From contig NZ_CP021850.1 of the NCBI RefSeq assembly GCF_002896855.1, positions 3,931,665-3,995,664 of the forward strand: a DNA stretch of 64,000 nucleotides, written 5' to 3'. The notes below the pieces were generated by a model. It searched no databases, was not told where the DNA came from, and was given only the letters and a program-made list of their open reading frames with translations. Shown in pieces: positions 1-8,982 of the stretch. The stretch's first letter is position 1; every line of letters starts with the position of its first letter. The translations under genes were made by a program, and so were the position numbers. This DNA comes from Clostridium thermosuccinogenes. Its GTDB lineage: Bacteria > Bacillota > Clostridia > Acetivibrionales > DSM-5807.

Positions 1-2
1 AT

Positions 3-290
3 GGAGACAATAATGCCAAAAACTGGTACAGCAATGCTATCAGCGGATATTCAAGCAAACAACCCAGCACAGTATATCCTATGAAAAATGCGATAGCATG
101 TTTTTCGGATAGCAAAAATGGACATGTTGTCTTCATTGAAGATGTCGTGGGATCCACCGTCTACTATACTGAGGCAAATGCGGATAGAAATAACGAGCTT
201 TCGGATGATGATGGTATTGTTAAGATTGCTTCCACGACGGATTTTCCTAGCTTATACGGAAAAACCTTGGTTGGCTATATTGTACTGTAA
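3..290 (+). CDS. CHAP-domain protein, C-terminal part (runs off left edge)
   Basis: The frame is open from the first bases of the window, so the gene begins upstream; an internal ATG at 81 is not the true start. The visible 95 residues show the second half of a CHAP (cysteine/histidine amidohydrolase) fold: a NAKNWYSNA segment, then AIACFSDSKNGHVVFIE, where GHV carries the catalytic His and the following E fits the acidic partner. The catalytic Cys would lie upstream and is not seen. CHAP domains cleave peptidoglycan cross-bridges or stem peptides and are common in phage endolysins and secreted hydrolases. It ends just before a shared terminator. Family call is fairly confident; substrate is not known. 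Confidence 0.75.
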   Translation, partial: GDNNAKNWYSNAISGYSSKQPSTVYPMKNAIACFSDSKNGHVVFIEDVVGSTVYYTEANADRNNELSDDDGIVKIASTTDFPSLYGKTLVGYIVL

Positions 291-298
291 ATTACCAT

Positions 299-330
299 AA
301 ATAGCTTCCGGCGTATGCCGTAAGTTATTT
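299..330. terminator. Bidirectional terminator between converging genes
   Basis: An inverted repeat (AAATAGCTT..AAGTTATTT with an inner CGGC/GCCG stem and GTAT loop) lies between the CHAP gene on + and the lipoprotein gene on -. A/T-rich arms give U-rich tails in both directions. Confidence 0.6.
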
Positions 331-332
331 AT

Positions 333-1442
333 CTACTCGTTCGAGCCAATGATTTTTCCTGAAAAGCTCTCCGGCAATGTTTCAATTACACCTGTTTCCA
401 AATTATAACGAAAATAATTCCTGTAATCAGAATAACCAGAGCCAACAATGTAAAGCCATCCGTTAGATATTTGCAGGTCAGAACCATGCTTAGGTATTAT
501 AGAGATTGAATTATTGCCATTTGAATCCATTTGGTATATATGATAATTATCATCAGGGTTTACATATAGGATTTTATCCTCGTAAGTTACACAAAATGTC
601 GCTTTGGGCGATATAAGTGTGGATTTACCTGTGGTTCGGTCATAATGATACAGTAGTTTTTGTCCATTATCGTAAAAGCTATATATGCAGCCATCTTCAA
701 TTAATCCAATAATTCCAACCCCATCCCAGCTTACCAGTTTTTCATTTGTGTTATCCGCTAAGCGATAAGAATAAAGTCCCGATAGTTCCCGTTTCTCATA
801 TGAGTCGATTGAATAATATAAAAAATTTTCGTTGATTATATAATCATAAATATTTTTAGTTATAGGAGCTATGCGTTTGGTGTTTCCGGTTTTAGTATCG
901 TATTTATAGATTCCGTCGCCATTAACCCAGTAGTACAAATTGCTGCCTTGCATATAGATTCTTGCTTCAATTCCATTGACTAAAGCAACCGGTTCTTTCT
1001 GTTCGGATGATACATCCATCATAAACAGCGTGAATATATTTTTATCAGGCTCACTATCCGGGTCATGCCCTGTATAATACACAATATTGTTGGAATAGTC
1101 TGCTATGACATGTGAAATCATATACACCCCGGTTGCCGTATAGGTTTGTATCAGTTCTCCGGTCGAGCTGTATTTCTTAATGGTTTCACGGTCATCGGAG
1201 AGGGTAAATATATTGTTTTTTTCGCTCGATTGGGACGAGTTGTCAGAAACATTGGTTCCTTCAGATTTTGAGTTGTTAGAAGCTTCAGTATTTTCTAGTT
1301 TCGAAGTGTCAGAAACATCAGTGCTTTCAAATTTTGAATTGTCTGGTATTGCTGCTGATTTCTCTCTGTCCGTACAACCGGACAATAACATAATAGCAAA
1401 AAGCAGGATGATGTAAATGAATTTTTTTATAATAGCAATCAC
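333..1442 (-). CDS. Secreted lipoprotein with DUF5050-like beta-propeller
   Basis: The N-terminus is a lipoprotein signal: KKFIYIILLFAIMLLSGC, with the lipobox Cys at about residue 23 for a GTG start at 1442. A longer frame reaches 1550 but its extra residues precede the signal and have no ribosome site; an AGAAAGG lies right against the GTG, so the exact start is uncertain. After the Cys comes a Ser/Asn-rich linker of about 50 residues with repeated units of the type SxxSKxExT, then about 280 residues with repeated IYYxxxxxxGxIYxYD-like strands, as in DUF5050 / LRP1-type six-bladed propellers. Likely anchored on the outer face of the membrane; ligand unknown. Confidence 0.65.
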   Translation of the reverse strand: MIAIIKKFIYIILLFAIMLLSGCTDREKSAAIPDNSKFESTDVSDTSKLENTEASNNSKSEGTNVSDNSSQSSEKNNIFTLSDDRETIKKYSSTGELIQTYTATGVYMISHVIADYSNNIVYYTGHDPDSEPDKNIFTLFMMDVSSEQKEPVALVNGIEARIYMQGSNLYYWVNGDGIYKYDTKTGNTKRIAPITKNIYDYIINENFLYYSIDSYEKRELSGLYSYRLADNTNEKLVSWDGVGIIGLIEDGCIYSFYDNGQKLLYHYDRTTGKSTLISPKATFCVTYEDKILYVNPDDNYHIYQMDSNGNNSISIIPKHGSDLQISNGWLYIVGSGYSDYRNYFRYNLETGVIETLPESFSGKIIGSNE

Positions 1443-1561
1443 ACCTTTCTTCAGCTTTAATAATCTTTTGGCAACTGCATAAAAACATTTCCTAATATAA
1501 ATAGACAACAAGGGGTATAATTTGCAACACTCAACTATATGTAGCGTCATAATTTACTGTA

Positions 1562-2442
1562 TTATGAACACAACGTTCTTAGCTTTACATTGGGTGCCTT
1601 AAACAAAATAAACTCAAGTCTGGGATATTCATTACTCGCTCGTAATAAGCGTACTGCTTTTTTGTGCCATGGTGCGTTGTCAAGCACGATTAGTATCTTT
1701 TTATCACTTGGAACATATTCGGTAAATGATTTTACTGATTCTATGACAGTTTCGTAATTGAATTTATTGCATTCATTCGTAATCAGTTCACCAGTTAGCG
1801 GATTGATATACCCGATGAAAGCTACTTTTTCCTGTGTAGGAGCAGACTTAACTTTTGGCTGGCAACCGCGTTTTGCCCACATACGGCAAATAGTAGTACT
1901 ACGATAAAAGTGAACTTCGTCTAAATACCAGATTTCATAATCGTCGTACAAACTCAGTTTTTTTTAAACTCTTCCTGTTCGACAGGATCGCCTCCGCTTG
2001 GTTTAGTCTGAGGGCGCTGCAATGTATAGCCCAACTGCCTCATGATCCGTTGAGATTGGCGAACTTGAATACTAACATCATAGTGGTCAGCTAAATGCCT
2101 GCTTAGTACCACCCCGTCCCACATATTGTACTCATAACCAAAGTCGGCAGGGGATTTGCGAAGGTCTTCATCCAATTGATGAAATTGCTCTGCAGTTAAT
2201 CTGGGCTTCCTTCCGGTATGTTTACCTGACTTTAGGGATTCAATACCTTGCTCTACTGCTTTTTTGGTCCAATAACTTATTGTTGTGGGTGATTCGTTAT
2301 ATAAGGCTGCAATCTCTTTCACAGGCATACCATTTATTGCGAGCATCACAAGATCCAGACGATGATAGTATTTAGCTTCTTCATTCTCATTAAGTGCGTT
2401 TTGAATCGCCAGTATAAGCTCTATAATGCCCCCACTTGTCAA
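1562..2442 (-). pseudogene. IS630-family transposase, two frames, 3'-truncated
   Basis: Two frames: 1954-2442 carries the helix-turn-helix half (VKEIAALYNESPTTISYW) and 1562-1951 the catalytic half with the first Asp (WYLDEVHF) and second Asp (LIVLDNAPWHKK). They meet at a run of eight A; the zero frame reads AAA AAA AAC TGA, the classical A_AAA_AAC slippery heptamer, and a -1 shift gives EFKKKLSLYDDYE across the junction. IS630 elements are known to use such programmed frameshifting. The protein stops after LEFILFKAPNVKLRTLCS, before the expected PYSPxLNPIE motif with the third acidic residue, so the copy is truncated and presumably inactive. Confidence 0.8.
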
Positions 2443-2660
2443 GACAATTTTTTAGCTTTTCTAAGTTAGGTTCTCCTTTCTTTAATTTTGTATAATTTTT
2501 ACATTTATACACTCTGTTGGAGGATGTCAAGGACGAGTGTAAGCGAGTTCATCTTGACCTTTGACATCCAATGGATATACATCCTTTTGTTTTTCGGTCT
2601 GTTGTGACAGACCGGTTGCCTTACGGCAAGGACAGAAGTTTGGGGACAGAGTCCCTAGTT

Positions 2661-3529
2661 TTATATAACTGCCGGAAGCTGATTATATCCTCCGAGGTAA
2701 TACTCTGCCGGCGTTTTGTAATCCAGCGATTGATAAGGCCTTCGGTTGTTATAATACTCCACATATTCTCTTGTTATCTGCCGAAGCTGTTGTCCTGTTT
2801 CGCAATCTTCAAGATAAAGTTTTTCCCACTTGTAGGTACGGAAGAAACGCTCTATCCGTTGATTATCCAATGCTCTTCCTTTTCCATCCATAGATATTTT
2901 AATACCATTATCTTTCAATAGATTTATGTATTCATCACTTGTAAATTGTGAACCTTGATCACTGTTCATGATTTCAGGCTTACCGTACCGTTTTATTGCC
3001 TTTTGTATTGCTTCTACGACAAATACCTTATCTAAAGTGTTTGATAACTCGAATCCAACTACATAGCGGGAATACCAGTCTATTATGGCTACCATATACA
3101 TGAAACCGTGTTTCATCCGGCAGTAAGTAATATCTATGGACCATACCTGATTTGGACGATCAATGTTCAAGCCTCTCAGCAGATACGGATATGAGTACTT
3201 GTCATGTAGACGTTTGCTAAGGTTAGGTCCAGGACATAAGCCATGTATACCCATTTCCCTCATGTAACGCCGGGTTCGCTTTCGATTTATATGAATCTTA
3301 TAATCCCGGTTCAGGATATTCGTCATCCTACGATAGCCATATTCCGGATGAGCCGTATAAATCTCATCAATAATCCGCTTTATCAGGTATTCTTCATCAT
3401 TTACCGGTGTCGGCTTGTAGTAAAGGCTTGTACGGTTAATTCCCAACAGTTCGGCCTGCTTTGTGATGCTTAATTTCTTTTCATCTTTGTCAATCATTTT
3501 CATGCGGTCTTCACGGGATTTAGAGGAGG
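2661..3529 (-). CDS. IS3-family transposase OrfB (3' exon of intron-split element)
   Basis: IS3/IS150-type integrase: HTH_21-like N-terminal segment (RRMTNILNRDYKI), then an rve catalytic core with DDE residues in WSIDITY, MNSDQGSQFTS and ERFFRTYKWE. The frame stays open to a TTG at 3560, but everything before 3529 belongs to group II intron domain VI, so that TTG is not a native start. OrfB would normally be made by -1 frameshifting from OrfA at the A9 run (5424-5432). With the intron removed, the -1 frame reads KKNLASSKSREDRMKMID and joins OrfA to OrfB in phase. Terminal inverted repeats were not resolved. Confidence 0.85.
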
Positions 3530-3568
3530 GTCGAGTAGAAGCACGCTTCACAGCGTGCAACCCTCAAA

Positions 3569-3601
3569 GATCCGTACGTACCCAATTAAGGCATACGGCT
3601 C
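3569..3601 (-). ncRNA. Group II intron domain V hairpin
   Basis: The minus strand reads GAGCCGTATGCC, then TTAATT, then GGGTACGTACGGATC: the catalytic domain V hairpin with the AGC triad, very like the LtrB domain V. It lies directly after the maturase stop codon, followed by the domain VI stem. Confidence 0.85.
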
Positions 3602-3607
3602 CTCATA

Positions 3608-4930
3608 TCACTTAACACTACTTGCGCCTACATAGTGCATACTTGCATATATTCTGGGTTTCGGCAGGGGATTAATTTTCAGATACAAATTAAACTTATC
3701 AAGGCTAAAGCTTTTCCTTTGACTTCTTCTGTTAAGCCATTTGTACAGTAGCTTCTGTATGTTGTACAGAAATTTCGAGAGCATTCTCATGTTATCTGTA
3801 ATTCCATAATACTGATAGTGGCCTATGAGCTTTGAAGAGGTAGCTCTGAATATTTCGCTTATTTTCAGATTTCTTGAAGCTTTTATCCACTGCTTAAACT
3901 CCTGAACTTTTGCTTTGAATTTCTTCTTACTCGTCTTCCTCATTAACCTGAACTTACCATTGACGCTCCTGCCACAATAGTGCGTGAATCCCAGGAAATC
4001 AAAAGTCTCCGGTTTATTTAATCCTGCAGCTTTACAGCGCTCTTCTGCATATTTCCCAAAGATTATTATCTTAGTCTTTTCTTCCGCCACCTTCAACTTG
4101 AATTTCTCAAGCCTCTGAATTAATTCTTTATAGAACCATTCTGCATCCTCTTTGTATTGAAAGCAGAACACACTATCATCTGCATACCTTACTATTTCAG
4201 CTTGACCTTTACACCTTTTCTTCACAACTTTTACAAACCACAAATCCAGAACATAATGCAAGTATATGTTTCCAAGGGTTGGTGAAACAATCGACCCCTG
4301 AGGTGTGCCTACGTCGGTTGGTATCAACTGGCCTTCTTCCATACATCCTGATTTCATGAACTTTGTAATAAGTCTATTGATGTTCGGGTCTGCTATCCTT
4401 AACTTCAGAAATTTAATCATCCACTCGTGGTCTACAGTATCAAAGAACTTCCGGATATCAGCATCGACAATGTAGTTTATTTTCCCGGTATGGATTATCC
4501 TATTAAGTTCTCTTAATGCATCGTGGCAGCTTCTGTTTGGTCTAAAGCCATATGAGAACTCCATAAATTCTGTTTCATATATGGCTTGCAGTATTTTGTT
4601 CAACCCCATTTGCACAATTTTATCTTCATACGAAGGTATGCCTAATGGGCGCACTTCCTTGCCGTTTCCTTTAGGTATGTAGGTTCTGCGAACTGGCTGA
4701 GGTTTATAGCTATGGTTCTTGAGCCTGTTTACCAAGTTGGCAATGTTGCCGGCTAAGTTTTGTTCGTATTCTTCTTTGGTAATATGATCGATACCCGCTG
4801 CTTTGTTGCCTTTCAGCTCCCTGTGGCACTGTGTCAATAAGTTTTCGTTTAACAAATGGTAGAGCGAAGTAAATACTTCTTTTGGCCTTTGTTTGGCGAT
4901 TTGTGCTATTCTTGTCAGTTTTGTTTCCAT
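3608..4930 (-). CDS. ltrA: Group II intron reverse transcriptase/maturase (LtrA-like)
   Basis: 440 residues. RT fingers and palm: RRTYIPKGNGKEVRPLGIP (about 83-101), YGFRPNRSCHDAL (about 128-140), the DADIRKFFDTVDH block with a catalytic Asp, GTPQGSIVSPTLGNIYLH, and the YADD catalytic box (about 250). The maturase X domain follows (FDFLGFTHYCGR to about 390). The C-terminus ends after LPKPRIYASMHYVGASSVK with no HNH endonuclease, so this is an endonuclease-minus type that depends on other priming. It sits in intron domain IV and would splice and mobilise its own intron. The frame is intact. Confidence 0.92.
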   Translation of the reverse strand: METKLTRIAQIAKQRPKEVFTSLYHLLNENLLTQCHRELKGNKAAGIDHITKEEYEQNLAGNIANLVNRLKNHSYKPQPVRRTYIPKGNGKEVRPLGIPSYEDKIVQMGLNKILQAIYETEFMEFSYGFRPNRSCHDALRELNRIIHTGKINYIVDADIRKFFDTVDHEWMIKFLKLRIADPNINRLITKFMKSGCMEEGQLIPTDVGTPQGSIVSPTLGNIYLHYVLDLWFVKVVKKRCKGQAEIVRYADDSVFCFQYKEDAEWFYKELIQRLEKFKLKVAEEKTKIIIFGKYAEERCKAAGLNKPETFDFLGFTHYCGRSVNGKFRLMRKTSKKKFKAKVQEFKQWIKASRNLKISEIFRATSSKLIGHYQYYGITDNMRMLSKFLYNIQKLLYKWLNRRSQRKSFSLDKFNLYLKINPLPKPRIYASMHYVGASSVK

Positions 4931-5409
4931 TAATTCACCTATCCCTGAGTATAGTTAACGTTTCACTGCCAATGGTGGTGATATGTAGTTCCCTTCTCTC
5001 CTACCGCATTACCAGTATTCATCAGTACAATATGGAACTATCCGACTCCCTGTCTATCATTTGATATTCTTCCGTGCTATTGGTTGTTTATCATACTCCT
5101 TTCGGAGAATAGGCAGGGTCTCCTGAGTTAACGAAGTGTCATTGTATAACGTGCCTGGCTCTTCGACTGCGGTAATGCTTATGAATGCTCGCCGGTAACG
5201 CATTCACCAGTTTTGTCTTCCGAAATCTGGAATTCGTCGACCATTACAATTTTAAAAAAATTTCGCAGCTCAATCACTTTCAGGCCCATTACCTAACTGT
5301 CAACGCTTAATGTACCCTATTACTATGATACATCCATGACTTGCTACTGTCTGCCCAGCTCAGGCATTAAACAGGTAGGAGTTCCACCCACTAAACATTT
5401 CGTCCTTTC

Positions 5410-5703
5410 TCAGCCGCACCCAGATTTTTTTTTAAGCCAGTTAACCTCATATGAGAGTTGACCAATTTGCTTAAGCAGTTCGTCCTTCTCCTTTTCATAC
5501 GCCTGCTTGACTTTCTCTACTTCATCGGTTTCCTTGCTGAATACCCTACCTGCATTGCTTATGAATTCTGCCTTCCAGCGGCTTAGCTGATTCGGATGTA
5601 TTTCATATTCGGCAGCAATCTCATTCAGCGTTTTTTCTTCCCTTAAGACCTCAATCACTATTTTTGCTTTTTCTTCCGGTGTAAAATTTCTTCTCTTTTC
5701 CAT
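5410..5703 (-). CDS. IS3-family OrfA (5' exon)
   Basis: 97 residues as read: HTH_Tnp_1 domain (FTPEEKAKIVIEVLREEKT, then EIAAEYEIHPNQLSRWK) and a leucine-zipper-like coiled coil ending NWLKKKSGCG. The last codons, after position 5420, are intron sequence; in the spliced RNA OrfA would end KKKSGLL and stop. The A9 run (5424-5432) is the likely -1 frameshift site for the OrfAB fusion. It pairs with OrfB at 2661-3529 across the intron. Confidence 0.85.
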   Translation of the reverse strand: MEKRRNFTPEEKAKIVIEVLREEKTLNEIAAEYEIHPNQLSRWKAEFISNAGRVFSKETDEVEKVKQAYEKEKDELLKQIGQLSYEVNWLKKKSGCG

Positions 5704-5792
5704 AATTCCATTCTAACTTATTTTTGCCGTTTTGTCTGTCTTAATTTCTGGTATCATTATACTCGTCTTTATTAGGTATCTTACGGTTGTTC

Positions 5793-5827
5793 ATTAGAGT
5801 ATACCCCCCTTATTTGTATACTCTAAT
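5793..5827. promoter_or_regulatory. 12-bp perfect inverted repeat, operator-like
   Basis: ATTAGAGTATAC (5793-5804) and GTATACTCTAAT (5816-5827) are perfect complements, separated by an 11-base C-rich/T-rich spacer. It lies about 90 bp upstream of OrfA of the IS3 element and could be an operator or lie near an element end. No T-tract follows, so a terminator is unlikely. Confidence 0.4.
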
Positions 5828-6215
5828 TATACTATATACAGCAATGAAAACAATGCTCTAAATTACAATATATTATGACGTTTCATATAGCATAGCAAAG
5901 ATAAATAATAGAGATATAAGAATACCGCTTATTAACTTTCTAATAGAAATACCTCCTTTTATCCCCCTAACAAATGAAAACTATAGTGGATTATTGTATC
6001 AATTTTAAGTATATATTATATACATGTTTTTGTTGCATATAAATAACTGCCATAATAACCAAACAATGTAAAGCTAGCAAAAAAATTTAACTTCATGTAT
6101 GTTGCAGATTGCTTTTAAAATTGTCTTTATTATATGGATTGTATTAAGCCTATTGGTGATATCAGAAAGCAAGATGGACAAATGAAGGTAGGCTAAGATG
6201 GAATGGAATCACGGG
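5828..6215. other. AT-rich intergenic stretch, no gene seen
   Basis: No reading frame with coding character is seen on either strand. It holds the upstream region of the stalk-domain gene. No promoter could be assigned with confidence. Confidence 0.5.
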
Positions 6216-6228
6216 AAGGAGGATTTTC

Positions 6229-7125
6229 ATGAAACTAAATAAGAAAATTATGAATATTTTATTTATACTCCTATTAACAGGATTGCAGGTTATTGATGTT
6301 CAGCCGGCAGAAGCTAAAGATCAGGCAAGCACAGTTAATTCTTTTTGCATAAGTCTAAAGCCTGATAGCAAAGATATTTTATTAAACGGAGAGCCCAGAA
6401 CCATCGAAAATGCACCATTCATTCAAGACGGCATTGTATATGTTCCATTAAGAGAAACCGTAGAGCTAGTTAACGGCATGGTAAAATATTTTCCAAAAGA
6501 CAAAAGAATAATAATTGCTTTAAAGAATGACAAGAATTATGTTTACATCACTGAAATCTGGGTTGGTGATACAAGAGTACGGTCAGGTGGCTATTATGAG
6601 GTTCCTGTAAGCAGTAACAGGAAAAACAAAGTACCAATAATTAAAAATGGAGTTGTTTATATACCGGTAGAGTATTTTAGCTGCATCGGATTCGGAACTA
6701 ACATAAATCCAGGTGAAAGAATCATTCTGACGACAATTACCAACGATTTTAAAATTGACGATTTTGTACTTGGCCAAGATTTCAATCTATTAAGTGATGA
6801 TGCCAAAAACAGGTTTAAACCTACAGGTAAAATTGATTATGAAGACAATAACTATAAAGAAGAAGTATACTCTGACGGCGACATTGAAATATCCCTTGGG
6901 ATTTATAAAAAGCCTCCTTACGATGGTTGGCAGGAAACCAGGAAAATACGGAAAATTGTCTTGCTTAATGATAAGTATCAGACTTTGAGGGGGCTAAAAG
7001 TAGGAGACAGTGTTGAGAAGTATATGGATTTATATGACGGGGATTCGCTTATGAATCACTTTAGTGTGGAAACAAGCGATGGTAGGATTTCTAAAGTAAT
7101 TTTCAAAAGGCTTTTTGTTGATTAA
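6229..7125 (+). CDS. Secreted stalk-domain (copper amine oxidase N-like) protein
   Basis: 298 residues with a GGAAGGAGG ribosome site nine bases before ATG. The signal peptide is MKLNKKIMNILFILLLTGLQ with cleavage near AEA (about residue 29). The mature part begins with a Cu_amine_oxidN1-type stalk domain: ILLNGEPRTIENAPFIQDGIVYVPLRETVELV, then KNGVVYIPVEYF, a module that Clostridia use on exported proteins. The second half (about 175-298) is charged, with no family recognised. The stalk domain implies no enzyme activity. It stands alone between two insertion elements; role unknown. Confidence 0.7.
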   Translation: MKLNKKIMNILFILLLTGLQVIDVQPAEAKDQASTVNSFCISLKPDSKDILLNGEPRTIENAPFIQDGIVYVPLRETVELVNGMVKYFPKDKRIIIALKNDKNYVYITEIWVGDTRVRSGGYYEVPVSSNRKNKVPIIKNGVVYIPVEYFSCIGFGTNINPGERIILTTITNDFKIDDFVLGQDFNLLSDDAKNRFKPTGKIDYEDNNYKEEVYSDGDIEISLGIYKKPPYDGWQETRKIRKIVLLNDKYQTLRGLKVGDSVEKYMDLYDGDSLMNHFSVETSDGRISKVIFKRLFVD

Positions 7126-7308
7126 CTCTAAAATAATTATCAAGATAAATTTCTTAGAATGGCAGGCTGGTTAATGAAACCATTAAGCTTCTCCAGTGCT
7201 ATTCTTATAGCTTGGTGGGCATCTTTCCCTGCTTGAATCCATATCTGCTGTCAGAAAATTCTCCATCGTAAATAGTAGAAAGTTATAAACATGCAGCGGC
7301 ACGCAAAA

Positions 7309-7328
7309 GGAGAGTTGTAAAACTCTCC
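7309..7328. repeat. Left copy of 20-bp palindromic target duplication
   Basis: GGAGAGTTGTAAAACTCTCC, identical to 8939-8958. Before insertion it formed the stem-loop of a terminator flanked by GCAAAA and TTTTGC; the IS sits between the two copies. Confidence 0.8.
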
Positions 7329-8938
7329 TCAGGCTACTGACATACATAAAATGACAGTAGCCTGTTTCATGTAATTACCAAAGAAAAATTAAATAACATA
7401 TAGTACAATAAATCCTCGAAAGGGGATTTTTTAATGCTTAATGTTAGAGATAAAATGTTGATTTAACTGGATATGAGTTTGTTAGTATAGATAGCTTAGT
7501 TCCACAAGACCATATTTTAAGAAAAATAGATAAATATATAGATTTTTCATTCATAGATGATTTGGTAAAAGACCTTTACTGCCATGATAATGGTAGACCA
7601 GCTGTTGACCCGAAAATAATTGTAAAGATGCTTCTTCTGGGATACCTGTTTGGAATAAGGTCTGAAAGACAAATTGTGAGAGAAGTACAAGTAAACTTAG
7701 CATATAGATGGTTCTTAGGCTATGGTTTTACAGATAAAATCATTGATGCTTCTACTATTAGTCAAAATAGGAGACGTAGATTTAATGGGACAGATATTTT
7801 CCAGCAAATATTTGATAATATAGTTCTTCAAGCTATGGAGCACAAACTTATCAGTGGAAAAGTTCTGTACACTGATTCTACTCATTTAAAGGCAAATGCA
7901 AATAAAAGAAAATTCATTGAGCAACAAGTAGAGAGATCAGTAAAAGAATATGTAGAAGAACTTGATAAGGCTGTAGATGAGGATCGTGAAAAACATGAGA
8001 AAAGACCAACAAAAAAAGACCATCAACCTGAACTAGTAAAAACTAAAATCAGCACAACAGATTCTGAAAGTGGTTATATGGTCAGGGACGGAAAACCCAA
8101 GGGGTTTTTTTATCTTGATCATAGAACAGTAGATATAAAATACAATATCATTACCGGTGTTTTTGTTACTCCTGGGAATGTTAATGATGTTGACCCTTAT
8201 CTTGACAGGCTTGACAGGCAAATTGAGAAATTTCATTTTGATGTAAAGTATACTGGAGCAGATGTAGGCTATTTCACAAATGTTATATGTAAAGGATTTG
8301 CAGATAGAAAAATACAAGGGGTCATCGGTTCACGACTTGGCCCCCATACGAAAGGTAAATATCATAAATATAATTTTCAATATGTTAAGGAACTAGATAT
8401 ATGTGTATGTCCTAATTTAAGAGCACTAGAATATAAAACTACTACAAGAGCCGGAAATAGAGAGTATGTAAGTAATCCTGAGCATTGTCAAAACTGCGAT
8501 AAAAAAGATAGATGTCTTATAGGGAAAAATGATCGAAGAATAGTATATCGCCATATTTGGGAAGAGTATAAAGATCAGGTATATGCCTTTACCAAGACGG
8601 AAAAGGGAAAAAGAATATATAAAAAAAGAAAAGAAAGTATTGAGCGAAGCTTTGCAGATTCAAAAGAACTGCATGGACTTCGCTATTGTCGTTTGCGTGG
8701 ATTATCTAAAGTAAGTGAACAATGTCTACTAACAGCAGCTGCTCAAAATATCAAGAAGATAGCAATGGTATTAGATAGGAGGTTTTCTCATAAAAAAATA
8801 TGTTTGCATTCCTTAATTATCCATATTCTTCTAAATTGTTGTTTAACGAGAGTAATTATTACATATCATACCAATTATATATGTAAATAAAAGCAAAAAC
8901 CTCCAAGTTGGTAACTTGGAGGTTAGTCAATAATCTGA
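7329..8938 (+). mobile_element. IS1182-type insertion sequence (1610 bp)
   Basis: Ends are defined by imperfect 16-bp inverted repeats TCAGGCTACTGACATA (left) and TCAGATTATTGACTAA (right, read inward), immediately flanked by the 20-bp direct repeat. It contains one transposase frame with a single frameshift. Target duplication of an entire terminator hairpin is the striking point. Confidence 0.85.
7434..8890 (+). pseudogene. IS1182-family transposase, N-terminal frameshift
   Basis: The native start is ATG at 7434 behind GAAAGGGG: it reads MLNVRDKMLI and then TAA. The homologous protein resumes one frame over as LTGYEFVSIDSLVPQDHILR and continues to 8890. Restoring one T in GATTTAAC (about 7462) would give MLI-LTGYEF and an intact protein. 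A TTG at 7562 leaves a shorter open frame of 442 residues. Domains: DUF772-like N-terminal block (GRPAVDPKIIVKMLLLGYLFG), DDE core with YTDSTHLKANANK and YTGADVGYFT, a zinc-ribbon-like CQNCDKKDRC, and the C-terminal Glu region ESIERSFADSKELHGLRYCR. The C-terminal 30 residues are hydrophobic and atypical. Confidence 0.82.
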
Positions 8939-8970
8939 GGAGAGTTGTAAAACTCTCCTTTTGCCAGCAT
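8939..8970 (-). terminator. Terminator hairpin (right copy of duplicated target)
   Basis: Read on minus, GGAGAGTTTTACAACTCTCC lies downstream of the phosphodiester glycosidase stop at 8983. In the uninterrupted ancestor it continued into TTTTGC, giving a perfect GCAAAAGGAGAG stem and U-tract. The IS now separates the hairpin from part of that flank. Confidence 0.6.
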
Positions 8971-8982
8971 CTCAAACCTGCA

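Larger units (their letters stand above)
3530..5419 (-). mobile_element. Group II intron inserted in IS3 orfA/orfB junction
   Basis: On the minus strand the element begins GTGCG (5419) and ends CTACTCGAC (3530), matching 5' GUGYG and 3' AY rules, length 1890. Domain V is at 3569-3601. Domain VI (about 3530-3565) has stem GCACGC/GCGTGC and a bulged A seven bases from the 3' end, the usual branch point. The RT/maturase is encoded in domain IV. EBS1 (CCAGATTT, read on minus at 5230-5223) is perfectly complementary to the eight exon bases AAATCTGG just before the 5' splice site (5427-5420). These features fix the boundaries without reference to any database. Confidence 0.9.

Noticed and set aside
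2443-2660. Terminal inverted repeat of the IS3 element
   Set aside because: No convincing match between this stretch and 5704-5790, so the outer ends were left undefined.
3530-3560. TTG at 3560 as OrfB start
   Set aside because: Lies within group II intron domain VI, so not part of the native IS3 gene.
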